This document shows, in pieces, positions 12,365 through 22,017 of a DNA stretch of 32,043 nt (position 1 is its first letter; every line of letters begins with the position of its first letter). The notes under the pieces were generated by a model. The model did not search any database, was not told the origin of the DNA, and saw only the letters and a list, made by a program, of their open reading frames with translations. The stretch lies in contig VHZZ01000019.1 of the NCBI GenBank assembly GCA_009801015.1, forward strand, positions 414,858 through 446,900, in the 5' to 3' direction. The position numbers were made by a program, and so were the translations under genes. The DNA comes from Silene noctiflora. Its lineage: Eukaryota > Streptophyta > Magnoliopsida > Caryophyllales > Caryophyllaceae.

Positions 12365-13026
12365 CAGAATTGAATATTCTATAACCAAAATTCATAACAC
12401 CACCATCAAACCTGCAGAAAACAACAAAATCACAACTAATTCAACAAATAACACCTCAAAGGCTCAAACATCTATTCTATTCTAAATCAAAAGGTGTATA
12501 AGCTGCATCACCAAAACCTCGGAGAGACGGTCTCTCACTAAATCATTCAGAGACCACTTTTTCCGTACCCCTTTATCCGATTTCCATAACCTTTTATTAT
12601 TGATGGGGTCAAAGTGATTAGTAATTAAATACATAAAACATAACTCAAATGTAAATGACTGATGAATATACAGTTATTCTCCATTTCAGTTATTTTCCCA
12701 GAATTGAATAGTCTATAACCAAAATTCATAACACCACCACCAAACCTGCAGAAAACAACAAAATCACAACTAATTCAACAAATAACACCTCAAAGGCTCA
12801 AACATCTATTCTATTCTAAATCAAAAGGTGTATAAGCTGCATCACCAAAACTTCGGAAAGACGGTCTCTCACTAAATCATTCAGAGACCACTTTTTCCGT
12901 ACCCCTTTATCCGATTTCCATAACCTTTTATTTTTGATGGGGTCAAAGTGATTAGTAATTAAATACATAAAACATAACTCAAATGTAAATGACTGATGAA
13001 TATACAGTTATTCTCCATTTCAGTTA
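12365..13026. repeat. Recent tandem duplication, period 334 bp
   Basis: Copy 1 (12365-12692) and copy 2 (12699-13026) run base for base from 'cagaattgaata' to 'ctccatttcagtta' with only a handful of substitutions and no indels. Examples are 'atcaaacct' versus 'accaaacct' and 'cctcggagagacgg' versus 'cttcggaaagacgg'. Each unit contains the near-palindrome GAGAGACGGTCTCTC or its variant, followed by a GAGACCAC element. The duplication lies in the inferred leader intron of the OB-fold gene. Confidence 0.97.
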
Positions 13027-13270
13027 AAAATCAAACACAATCAACAAAATAAACAACATGGGCAATCAAAATTCACAATCTTAAACAAAACCCAAATACA
13101 TAAACTTAATTTTACACTGATAGAAATGATAATGATGATCAACAAACTGAATAAAAAGAGAAAAAGGAGGAGAAATCTGGCAGAAACCTGGGATTTGGCA
13201 GTAATGGAGAAAAGGGTAAAGCAGTTCGATGAGATCTATGAGGAAGTAAAACTGTGTGTAATGTTTGGTG

Positions 13271-14501
13271 TTGAAAATTGAAAGTCAACCGTTTTTGTTT
13301 TGTATGGGTCTTCCACTCGGATTTTTTTCAAAAATGGGTTTGAAAACCAAAGAAATAAACAAAATGGGCTTAATTAGTTTGGTCCACGTCAACACCGAAG
13401 CTAGTTTCGGAAATTCAAGTCGCTCTCCCCCAATGCAGTTACATTTTGGGTGATATGAAATTACGATTGCTTTTAAGGGTGAGCTATTTTAGTCAAAGTA
13501 TAATTGGCCAAAATGACGAGTTGACCCACCAAATGATGGGCTAGTTTTTGGGCGCCCGCCTGCTTGTGTCATAGACCAGAGCATCGCCCCCAGACACAGG
13601 CGACCTAAGGCCAAGATGTTGTCAATTTTGGCACGCCTTAGCTATCGGAGAAGCAAAAAATACAAAAAATAGAACTTTGGTTTAGTCCATTGGCTCGACA
13701 CGACCTTAGCAAGCCCACCACCAATCATTGAACTGTGAAGGCCTCTTTCTGTAAACCCGACTCGATCTGTAGCACCTCATCCCAATGGCCACCTCTAAGT
13801 CAAAGTAGACTAGACATGTAATATAATCTTTAGTGGATGTAAAAGGGTAATACAGAAACTCATTATCATCCCTACATGTCTGGCGCATATAATTAAAATC
13901 TCTTTCAAGAACAACTTCCATTTATATTTCCAAAATACATCCCATTGACACCCAAAAAAAAAAACAATACCTTACCAAATATATACATATTTACAAGATT
14001 ACATTTGGTACACTCTCAAGTCTCAAGTCCCAATTCATATGTTTACAACAATTAAACATAAAACAAGTCCCCTCCCACCTCTTCCTACACAAATTCTCAT
14101 TGAATACGAACATCATTCGTTACAAGCTGAAAACGGATAGTGTCCCTTTCACAATATGCAAAGGTGCACTATCCGTCAAGCAAGACGCTTTGCCCTACCT
14201 ATCTCCAATTTTACAACAAATGAGAAGCCATGTAACAAACTTATTAATGAACTTCAATAAGATTAACATTCATGGTCATGCCATTCCCATTAGCAAAAAA
14301 AAAAAAAAAAAAAAAAAAAATCCATCAAATTCCTTCACAATCTACATCAAATGAAGTCATGACTTGAGGCTTTCTACTAAGAACCATTGCTCGGGGTTCG
14401 AGAAGAACCGGAGCAATCCATTACATTGTTCATTTCTCAAAATATACAACGAGAATTTTAAAAAACGTATACAATCAAATGAAACCGATGAAGAAATGAA
14501 A
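13271..14501. other. Intergenic region: OB-fold gene promoter side and DUF1645 3' UTR
   Basis: This stretch has no convincing gene. The part up to about 13550 is upstream of the OB-fold gene. Positions of about 14080-14501 are likely the 3' UTR of the DUF1645 gene and include a 26-base A run (14295-14320; poly-T in the transcript sense) and a hairpin at 14133-14176. The open frame at 13706-13921 (minus) has no recognisable domain. Confidence 0.45.
14133..14176. repeat. Short stem-loop in the presumed DUF1645 3' UTR
   Basis: ACGGATAGTG at 14133-14142 and CACTATCCGT at 14167-14176 pair perfectly, and the stem extends inward through CCTTT/AAAGG with two mismatches. The total stem is 17 bp with a loop of about 10 bases. 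It could be a tiny foldback remnant or an mRNA structure. Confidence 0.7.
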
Positions 14502-15254
14502 TCAATAAGGATGAACATTTCTAGTCATCCCATTTCCATTAGTAAAAAACCCAACCAAATCTTGCCTATATGGCAAATAAGACTTATTCCCACCTCCACC
14601 TCCGCCGCCGCCACCTTTCCCCTTCTTCTTCCCATACAATTCCTCATACACCTCCGCCACCGTCGTCGCCGCCTCCGTCTTCTCCTTTTCCTTCCCTTTC
14701 CCCTTCTCCCCACCTGCATTCGTCGAAAACGACATAATCCTTCCAAAATTCACCCCTCTTTTCTTCTTCTTCCCTTCTTCCGTCGTCGCCGCCGCCGCCG
14801 CGGCCTCCGCTTGCTTACCATTCAGAAACACAAACGTATCCTTTCCATCACTATTACTCCTCACTAACAAATCCTTCATCCGCCATAGTTTCGAAAACCC
14901 CGTCGAATTACACTTTTTCCTCATCTCCGGCGAAGTCAACGCCGGCGTTGACCACTCACAATACTCTCTATCAGTCAAATCTCCATCCGCCGCCGCCGCA
15001 ACAAACACCTTGCTCACCGGAGGCTCAAATGACGTCGTTTCATTATCCTCCGCTGTGTACGGAAATAACGGTCGAATTTGACCGTTGAGAAACGCTTTTT
15101 CAGCTGATACTGGCGATTGAATCTCTTCTCCGACGAACGAAAACTCGAAATCTCCATTATTGTCATTATCTTCCTCATTTGGGGATAAATCTAGGGTTAG
15201 GGTTTCGGCAAGATTATCGGCGATTGCCGATAATTGAGGTTGAATTTGGTCCAT
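14502..15254 (-). CDS. DUF1645 family protein
   Basis: This intronless gene encodes 250 residues. DUF1645 (PF07816) is a plant-specific family with no known biochemical activity. Some members, such as rice OsSGL, affect grain size and drought tolerance. Family landmarks are FEFSFVGEEI (36-45), SAEKAFLNGQIRPLFP (50-65), the STGFSKLWRMKDLLVRSNSDGK block (117-138), which is the most typical signature, and the C-terminal NKSYLPYRQDLVGFFTNGNG (223-242). Low-complexity runs lie between them: poly-Ala at about 149-156, Lys/Glu-rich 183-193, and a nine-residue Gly run at 214-222 encoded by a GGN microsatellite. The first ATG of the frame is at 15254. An upstream TTG six codons earlier is not a credible start. 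The Lys-rich segments suggest a nuclear location, but that is inference. Confidence 0.9.
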   Translation of the reverse strand: MDQIQPQLSAIADNLAETLTLDLSPNEEDNDNNGDFEFSFVGEEIQSPVSAEKAFLNGQIRPLFPYTAEDNETTSFEPPVSKVFVAAAADGDLTDREYCEWSTPALTSPEMRKKCNSTGFSKLWRMKDLLVRSNSDGKDTFVFLNGKQAEAAAAAATTEEGKKKKRGVNFGRIMSFSTNAGGEKGKGKEKEKTEAATTVAEVYEELYGKKKGKGGGGGGGGGNKSYLPYRQDLVGFFTNGNGMTRNVHPY

Positions 15255-15603
15255 AAGATATGGATTATGCAATTAAACTAATTAATTGATTGATTAATTG
15301 ATTAATAATTGGGATTTTTGTATGGAATTGGATTGAGGAAGTGATTGAAATTGGGGAAATTAGGGATTGTATGGACTGAATCTGTGTAGTAGTGATGCGT
15401 TTAAACGTCGTGGGGTCCCTAACACATGATTTTACGCGTTAACTACCTTTTCAATTATATTCTCAAGGTAGTTGGGAGTTGGGGTAGTGGTCTAGTAGAC
15501 TAGTAATCTCGATCAAGACGGTAATATCTGCTTTAATGGTAAAATTAGTGTAAATTCCGTGCATTTGTTTTTTTAGATCGGGATGTTAAAGAGTTTAGCA
15601 AAT
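15255..15603. other. 5' leader and promoter region of the DUF1645 gene
   Basis: Immediately upstream of the ATG, read on the minus strand, is an AT-rich leader with TTAATTGATTAATCAATTA repeats, then mixed sequence up to 15430. No TATA box stands out. Positions of about 15480-15600 look like intergenic filler. Confidence 0.4.
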
Positions 15604-15953
15604 TCCCTATATACTAAAATATTAACACATCTCTAAATTCTCCCGCTCAAATTTCCTGCCTAGGTGATATTTTATTTGACAATACTTATTTCCTAATTAA
15701 TTAGTCTTCATCATCAATATTTACTATTGAACAATATTTATCATCTAATTAATTTTGTAACATAATCATGGTTTAACATCTATAATTGTTCAAATTTTAC
15801 ATAAATAAGGCTAATAAAATATTTCCTTAGGATTATATATGCAAATTTCTACTCTTTTTAAAATAGAGATAAATTGCATTTAGTTTAATTACTGATCAAA
15901 TTCTCTAATATTTGTATCTAAAATACCGTGCAATTACACGGGAACTATACTAG
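15604..15953 (+). mobile_element. Helitron-like non-autonomous element
   Basis: The right end has the features of a Helitron 3' terminus: a hairpin CCGTG-caatta-CACGG (15926-15941), 8 bases, then CTAG (15950-15953) followed by T. The proposed left end is TC at 15604, followed by the AT-rich 'ccctatatactaaaatatta' that is typical of Helitron 5' ends in style. The base before TC is T rather than the expected A, so the left end is tentative. The interior (about 350 bp) is AT-rich without coding capacity, so no Rep-helicase is encoded. Confidence 0.5.
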
Positions 15954-16520
15954 TAAAGATTATAAAATTTAAAGCAAATTTAAATATTTACACACTACGG
16001 ATAAAAGATATTAAGTTAAACTGTAAGAATATATATTTATTCGTAAGTTTATAGTAATAGAAGTTAAATCTCTCTAGGAATATCTTTTATAAAAAATGTT
16101 AATTAAAATTACGTAAAACATTTAGCGGAAAGCAGATGAATTTTTATAATTATAAAATTTATATTAAATATATTATTACAAAATGACCTATATGAAATGC
16201 TATTAATTACAAAGTAGCAATTGTTATATTGCAATCATGTTTCATGGGTAGACTAACTCATGATATAAAAATAATATCGTATAAATCAGGATGTAAGCTC
16301 CAGCTTTTACAAATTAATTACAATTAATAGAAATTGGTTTGTAGCCCATTATTCATACGTAGTTTATAATCCAAAAACGCCCAATTGTGAGAAATATTGC
16401 TTAGGCGGAAAAACTAAGAGAATCTTTTATTCTCTTAGTAGTAAGGGAAATTAGTATAGCTATCATAAATAAGTCGTTAAGACATTAATTACCTTAATTG
16501 GTTAAGTCATTAAAAATAGG
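15954..16520. other. AT-rich gene-free sequence
   Basis: Very AT-rich (runs such as 'tataatatattaaatatattatt') with no open frame of note, no splice-site series and no RNA signature. I see nothing functional here. It may be old transposon remains. Confidence 0.4.
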
Positions 16521-17478
16521 GTGGTGCTCATTCATGGACGGATTTTACTCTTTCATGGACATAAATGACCATTATACCCTTTTAGTTTAATGTTTTCATT
16601 CTCTTTTATCCCATATCATTTTTTCTCTCAATTTTCTCCCTCTAACTTCCACCATCCAATTACCACCGCACGCCAGACACCATTCACCACCCTCAACATC
16701 GTCGACCGCCCGGTCTTGAGAACCTCCTCAGACCGGTCATCAAGCGATCTCATAAATCCGCCTCCTACCCCATACATCCCCTTCCCTAACACCATCAAAC
16801 CATCCCCGTCACCGTCGAGACGACGATTCATGAATAACACCACTGGACCACCCCCGGAACTGTACTTATCGTACACAGGTTTCATCAGGTTTACAAGATC
16901 AAGTTTGTCAGTACCCTCTTTACTTAAACACTTTCAGAATTATTGCTATTGGTGTATCTAGTCACCAGTTAGATTGGTATTTGCTCAATGGTGCTATGTT
17001 AGATTGGAATTTGCTTAAAAGAAACCTTTGACTTTTAGGCTTGCGAATTTGTCATTCCATTCATAGAGGAAGCTTAAAAGTAATTGTTATCAAATAAAGA
17101 TAGCCAATCATCCTCTCGCGCCTTGAGGCAGCTAATGACAATGATGTGTGCCTCTAGCACATGCCTGAAATGGACGCTGATACAAGTGCTTAGCGACGAC
17201 CGCTGTTCTTCGTCCCAACCCCGCGACGATTTAAGAAAACCCTAATTTAATTAATTATTTAATTAAATTAAGAATTAGAATTATTATTTGATCAATACGA
17301 GAACATCCATAATTGTATAAATTGACAGATTTGACTAATTTTGTGAACTTGATTAATTTTGTGAGGGAGAGAATTAGACAGAATTTTTTTCGTCTTTCTA
17401 GGTCAAAGGGCATACAATGGAAAAATAATGAAAAAAAGTCCATGAATGAGTAAAACTCGTACATGAATGAGTAACTAC
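16521..17478. mobile_element. Element with imperfect terminal inverted repeats, about 0.96 kb
   Basis: The left terminus (16527-16560) and the reverse complement of the right terminus (17439-17472) share CTCATTCATG-ACG--TTTTACTC-TTCATGGAC with four or five mismatches over about 34 bp. Weaker similarity extends a few bases outward (GTGGTG / GTAGTTA). The interior includes a GC-rich segment (about 16640-16880), unlike the AT-rich surroundings, that is open on both strands. It could be a captured host gene fragment or simply a foreign element interior. No transposase is recognisable. No clear target-site duplication was found, so the superfamily is open (MULE-like or hAT-like are possible). Confidence 0.6.
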
Positions 17479-17583
17479 ATAAAAGGGTTAAAAATATTAC
17501 TCATGGTTTGAGTTTGAATCTCGTGAGCATATTTCCTTTTGCCTCCATTTATACCTTAAAGTCTTATAAAAACTCCATAAATA

Positions 17584-17614
17584 CCGTGCATTCATTGCGC
17601 GAGATCTAAACTAG
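17584..17614 (+). mobile_element. Helitron-like 3' terminus
   Basis: A hairpin CGTGC-attcatt-GCGCG (one G-T wobble) is followed by nine bases, then CTAG at 17611-17614 and a T. This is the same architecture as the end at 15953, including the preceding 'ataccgtgca'. The matching 5' end was not identified. The TIR element at 16521-17478 may lie inside or beside it. Confidence 0.45.
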
Positions 17615-17746
17615 TAATAAGATTATGCATCTTTTAGTTCTAGAATGTACTTATTTGATTATTGGAATCATCCACGAAGATGCTCAATTGCTCATTCTAA
17701 TAAAAAAGGACTAACCGTGTCAGTACACATTGACTAGACTTTAAAT

Positions 17747-18036
17747 AATGGCCGTCTATTAGTCGTCGAGCCGTAGTTCGGTTCTCCATTTTTGTATCTC
17801 ATCTTGTGTTCCATTGTCTTAATATTCTATTTAGGGATAATTTTTTTATTTTTGGTTTCACGAAGCGCACACATAGTCGCATTACAATAGAGGGGAGGGG
17901 GATTTGAACCTGGAACCTATTGTCCACAATACCTCCGTCTTAACCACTAGACTAAGACATTTTCGATTCAAATGGAGGGATAGTGGAATACAAGATGGGA
18001 CACGAAAATGAGACCGTGCGATCTGAGTCGTCCATT
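17747..18036. mobile_element. MITE-like foldback interrupted by a SINE
   Basis: Left arm 17779-17820 and right arm 17976-18014 are long inverted copies. The arms share TGGAA-ACAAGATG-GA-AC-AAAATG with several substitutions. Similarity continues to the outer ends AATGGCCG (17747) and CGTCCATT (18036). The central part is occupied by the tRNA-derived SINE at about 17840-17965. The 3' edge lies about 90 bp upstream of the NRX1 TATA box, so the element is part of the NRX1 upstream region. Confidence 0.6.
17840..17965 (-). mobile_element. tRNA-derived SINE (minus strand)
   Basis: Read on the minus strand the sequence begins GTCTTAGTCTAGTGGTTAAG, containing a pol III A box (TAGTCTAGTGG, complement of 17944-17954). 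After 33 bases it has a B box GGTTCAAATCC (complement of 17900-17910). It ends in an A-rich tail CCAAAAATAAAAAAATT (17855-17839). This order and spacing are those of a short plant SINE. There is no acceptor-stem pairing, so it is not a working tRNA gene. Confidence 0.7.
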
Positions 18037-18124
18037 ATTTCTTCACCATCAAGGACACATTTTTGTAGACAATTATACCCTTTAGTCTTGGTCTTTTTTT
18101 AGTCTCCTCTCATTCTCACCAATT

Positions 18125-18132
18125 ATATATAC
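18125..18132 (+). promoter_or_regulatory. Probable TATA box of NRX1
   Basis: The sequence 'aattatatatacactc' lies 100-110 bp before the NRX1 ATG, placing a transcription start near 18155-18165 and a leader of about 70-75 nt. It is the clearest TATA element in the region. The start site itself is inferred. Confidence 0.55.
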
Positions 18133-18233
18133 ACTCGCAATATCACGTCCCTTGTGTTAGTTGTGTAATACTAATTCTCCAAAAGAATAATTCTTACAAA
18201 TTCTTGCTATTTGCACAAAAAAAGTGTTAATCA

Positions 18234-21200
18234 ATGGCGGATGAAAATTCAATTAGCAATGAATGTCATGATTTGAACGCTCTTTTTTCTTCTGAGGGTC
18301 GAGATTTTCTCATCCGTAACAATGGTGACAAGGTATTTTACTTGAGTACTAATCTCTTCGTCCCGATTATTTGTTTACGGTTTATCATTTTTATTATTTT
18401 AATTAAAGGTAAATAAATGGTTGGAACGGAGTGTAATATTAACGGGTTTAAGCCTTTTGACTTCTTGGATGGTCTGATTTTTAGGAATACTCACCCGTCC
18501 TTTCCCGATTATTTGTTTGATTATTTGTTTATCTTTTACTAAAATAAGTAAATAAATGAACGAGACGGGATGGTCTGAGTTTTAGGAATACTCACCCGTC
18601 CTTTCCCATCTGAATCATTTGTTTATCTTTGACTAAAATAAGTAAATAAATGAACGAGACGGAACGGGGATGGTATGCTTTTTACCATCATTCAGTAACA
18701 ATTCAGTATCAGATTAAAGATAAATGATCGATTGTAGTAATTGGTGGGTATTGGCACTATTGGGGTTTAGGGATTTTTGTTTTTCCAATTATAGGGTTAA
18801 TGCAATTTGTGGAGCAATTGGTCCATTGTGAGACGGTTTTACATTAATACTCGTATCCTGTGAGACGAGTCTAAAAAATGGATAACCCTATTAGTTTAAT
18901 TAGAAAATAGAAACTGAATTTTTACTTAAGCAAGAATTTGTGTATGGTCTAATCATGGGCAATTAGAATTAGATGATCTGATTTGGGGTGAGTGCAGTCC
19001 TTGGATTGACAATGATTCAGCTCAAATCAATTGGAATCAATGATAAATTTCGTGCTCTACGCTAGGCGGCTAGGCGCCCAGGGTTGTAAATTGTAATTGA
19101 TTTGAGCCGACTCGTTGAACTCTCAACATCTGTTTGGTTAAGGGTAGGATTGAACTCCGACTTGTAGTTTATCATACGAGCTGAGCTGAGCGCGCGCTCT
19201 TGGTTTTAAGAACTCCTAGAGTTATGAGCTGTTTCGAGACTGAGCTATGTTATACGAGCTAAGATCAGAATCTGATCAGCTCAATGACCCTTTGACTTTT
19301 ATTGTGATGAAATGAACCAAAATGGACTGGTAACTACTTGCTAGCTAGGTAGGTCATCCCTCGCCTTTGGCCGGTTTTGGGGAGTATGAGTTATTTGCCT
19401 TATTTCAATATAGCTTTGAATATGAATAAAGATATCTGATAGCGTAGGCTGAAGTTTATTTGCTTCCTGTAAGACAACGGGAATTTCAGTTACAGTAGTA
19501 TAGAACTATAAACACAAAACGTATATAACCAAATGCGGAGCAATTAAATGAGGAATACATGTAGATCTTTATTTTTGTTACTGTGTGTCTCATATACATA
19601 GAGATTTGGGTTGATCTCACTTGTGAGACGGTCTTTTTCAAAATTTATAGTAGTATAAACTGTCGGTATATCATGCAAAGTTTCATTTAGTTCTGCTGGT
19701 CATTGTAGGTTGAAATCAAAGCTCTGAGTGGGAAAACTGTGGGTTTGTATTTCTCTGCCTCATGGTGTCCACCTTGCCGTGGCTTCACTCCAAAATTAAT
19801 TGAAACCTACAAAGAGCTCTCCTCAAAAGGGGACTTTGAAGTCGTCTTTGTTTCAGCAGACAGAGATGAAGAATCTTTCAATGGCTACTTTTCAAAGATG
19901 CCATGGCTTGCAATTCCATTCTCTGATTCAACCGTGAAAGATAGTCTTGATGCAAAATTTCAAGTGATGGGGATACCCCATCTTGTGATTCTTAACGGAG
20001 AAGGGAAAGTCTTGACTGATTCAGGGGTGGAATTGGTCATGGAACATCAGGCTGAGGCGTACCCATTTACCCCAGAAAGAGTTAATCAATTGAAGGAGGA
20101 AGAAGAGGCAGCAAAGAGAAACCAAACTTTAAAATCTCTTTTGGTTTCTGGCACTCGAGATTATGTGGTTTCAAGTGATGGAAACAAGGTAACTATATAC
20201 ATATATATCTCATCGTAAACACCTGGCTTATGAATAGTATCTTGATACAGACCTTCGTTATGCTTTGTTTTGGGGTTGATGATATGATCCAAAACATAAT
20301 TTTTGGACTTTGGAAACATTTTTTTATTTTCGATGTTTTGTTTGATTTCAAGCATCAACTCGTTTACAGCCTACAGGTATAATTTTCCAGAAGAAAACGT
20401 TGGTTAGTTTCTTTTTTTGTCTGAGAACTTGTCTCTAAGCTTGCATGAATTGTTTTTGTTAAGCTGGGCGAAATATGGTGTCTGGTCTATCACATTGTCG
20501 CTTATCTCGTTTGTCAGATATGGAGTACTTTTTTCTTTCTTTATATTGGATATGCTCGAGTTCTTTCTTTGATTTACACTTGTTAAATTATAGTTTCTTG
20601 CAGTTTATTATTACTAGTAAACGCAATGGAATGATTACTAATTTGCTTCTCATCTGGAATATTCCAGACTTCTGTTGCCGATCTTGAAGGAAATACTGTC
20701 GGCCTCTACTTCTATGTTGGCTCCGATGAAGACTGCGTGGAGTTCACACCAAAACTAGTGAATGTTTACAACAAGGTAAAAGAAAATGGCGAGAAATTTG
20801 AGGTTGTGTTGATCAACTTGGATGAGAGGGATGAAGATGGATTTAAAGAGGAGCTTTCCAAAATGCCATGGCTTGCTTTGCCGTTCAAGGACAATAAGAT
20901 TGAAAAGCTTACCCGTTACTTTGAACTCAGCCGTATCCCTACCCTGGTCATAATTGGCCCAGATGGAAAGACTCAGAATTTGGATGTGGTAGAACTAATA
21001 CAGGAGCATGGTGTCACTGCTTATCCTTTCACCCCGGAGAAGCTTGCTGAGCTGGCAGAGATTGAAAAGGCCAAACTCGAGGCACAAACACTCGAGTCCA
21101 TTCTGGTTTCAGGAGAAAAGGACTATGTCATTGACAAAACTGGCTCTAAGGTAATGCTCTTTTTGTTCTCTTCTATAAAATTTTGGATTGCTTTCCTCAC

Positions 21201-22017
21201 TTTCTTTTGGAAAACCAAAAACCATATAAGGCGGTTATTTAACCCAAGTACCTAAAATTATTGTAGCAAAGTACCGTAATTTATGATATAGATACAGCTG
21301 TGTTAAATGGTTTTACAAGAGATTGTGTATTCTAAACCAATGTCTGTCATATATTCTCAGGTGCCCGTGTCTCAGCTTGTTGGAAAACACGTGCTTATTT
21401 ATTTCTCAGCTCATTGGTGTCCTCCATGTCGTGGTTTTACACCAAAGCTTGTTGAGACATACCATGAAATGAAGGCAAAGGGATACTCAATTGAGGTCAT
21501 TTTTGCGTCTAGTGATCAAGATCAATCTTCATTTGATGAATATTACTCTGAGATGCCATGGTTAGCCCTACCATTCGGCGATGAGAGGAAGGCTTTCTTG
21601 TCCCGTAAGTTCAAAGTGAAGGGCATCCCATGCCTTGTGGCTATTGGACCCGAAGGTAAAACTATTACAACTGAAACCCGACACCTTATAGATACTCATG
21701 GTTCAGATGCATTTCCATTCACCGAAGATCACTTAAAGGATTTGCAGCAGAAACTCGAGGATATTGCAAAGGGGTGGCCTGAGAAAGTGAAACACGAACT
21801 CCATGAACATGAGTTGGTGAAGGTGCGTAGAATGGGCTACTATTGTGACGAGTGTACTACTCCTGGGAAAGGCTGGTCTTTCTGGTGTGAGGAGTGTGAT
21901 TATGATCTTGACCCGAAATGTGCTTTGGCCAACTCCAAGGAAGTAGAAGAAAAAGACGCCAAAGAGGAGACCAAGGAAGGCTATATCTGCGAAGGTGACG
22001 TTTGTCGTAAAATCTAA
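18234..22017 (+). CDS. NRX1: Nucleoredoxin 1 (three thioredoxin-like modules plus C-terminal zinc finger)
   Basis: Plant nucleoredoxin 1 is a disulfide reductase known to protect antioxidant enzymes such as catalase in the cytosol and nucleus. Exons are 18234-18332, 19709-20188, 20668-21150 and 21361-22017, all phase 0, summing to 1719 nt or 572 residues plus stop (Arabidopsis NRX1 At1g60420 is about 578). Module 1 has the active site WCPPC at 52-56, and module 3 has WCPPC at 373-377. The middle module has SDEDC at 212-216 in place of WCPPC, with only one cysteine, so it should be redox-dead or structural, as is usual for the middle domain. Each module ends with a similar YPFTPE/FPFTED segment, and modules 1 and 2 each sit in their own exon. 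A C1/DC1-like zinc finger (HEHE...YYCDEC...WCEEC...DLDPKCA, about 500-542) precedes an acidic Lys/Glu-rich tail. Neighbouring PanK converges from the other strand. Confidence 0.97.
18359..18430. mobile_element. Stowaway-like foldback remnant in NRX1 intron 1
   Basis: The inverted arms 'cgtcccgattatttgtttac' (18359-18378) and 'gtaaataaatggttggaacgga' (18409-18430) pair across a short AT-rich spacer. The motif resembles the CTCCCTCCGTCCC-type ends of Stowaway MITEs common in plants, although the outermost bases are missing. Confidence 0.55.
18471..18671. repeat. Tandem duplication (period 101 bp) of a foldback unit
   Basis: Units 18471-18571 and 18572-18671 both read 'ggtctga.ttttaggaata', 'ctcacccgtcctttccc', then an ATTTGTTTATCTTT / AAATAAGTAAATAAATGAAC foldback and 'gagacgg'. 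They are related to the adjacent Stowaway-like remnant, suggesting local amplification. They lie in NRX1 intron 1 (18333-19708). Confidence 0.85.

Larger units (their letters stand above)
11687..13187 (-). other. Inferred 5' UTR intron of the OB-fold gene
   Basis: On the minus strand a donor CCCAG/GTTTCTG sits at 13188/13187 and an acceptor TATGAAG/GTATTT at 11687/11686, 11 nt before the ATG. The interval is 1501 bp, AT-rich and has no coding signal. The non-coding first exon would be about 13188-13262. Leader introns of this size are common in plant housekeeping genes and often enhance expression. The proposal rests on splice consensus only. Confidence 0.5.

Noticed and set aside
12365-13026. 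Long terminal repeats of a retrotransposon
   Set aside because: The two copies are nearly adjacent (6-bp spacer), lack TG...CA ends, and have no primer-binding site or internal coding region, so a simple tandem duplication fits better.
13706-13921. Minus-strand open frame of 71 codons between the OB-fold and DUF1645 genes
   Set aside because: It has no recognisable domain, no flanking splice signals and no promoter, and its length is expected by chance.
14364-14867. Plus-strand open frame of 167 codons rich in Arg/Leu
   Set aside because: It lies opposite the DUF1645 coding sequence. Its composition is the mirror of the Gly/Lys/Ala microsatellites of the real gene.
15255-15272. Start of the DUF1645 protein six codons upstream
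   Set aside because: The codon there is TTG, not ATG. The first in-frame ATG is at 15254.
17900-17965. Functional tRNA gene
   Set aside because: A and B boxes are present but there is no acceptor-stem pairing or proper anticodon arm, and an A-rich tail follows, so a SINE is the better reading.
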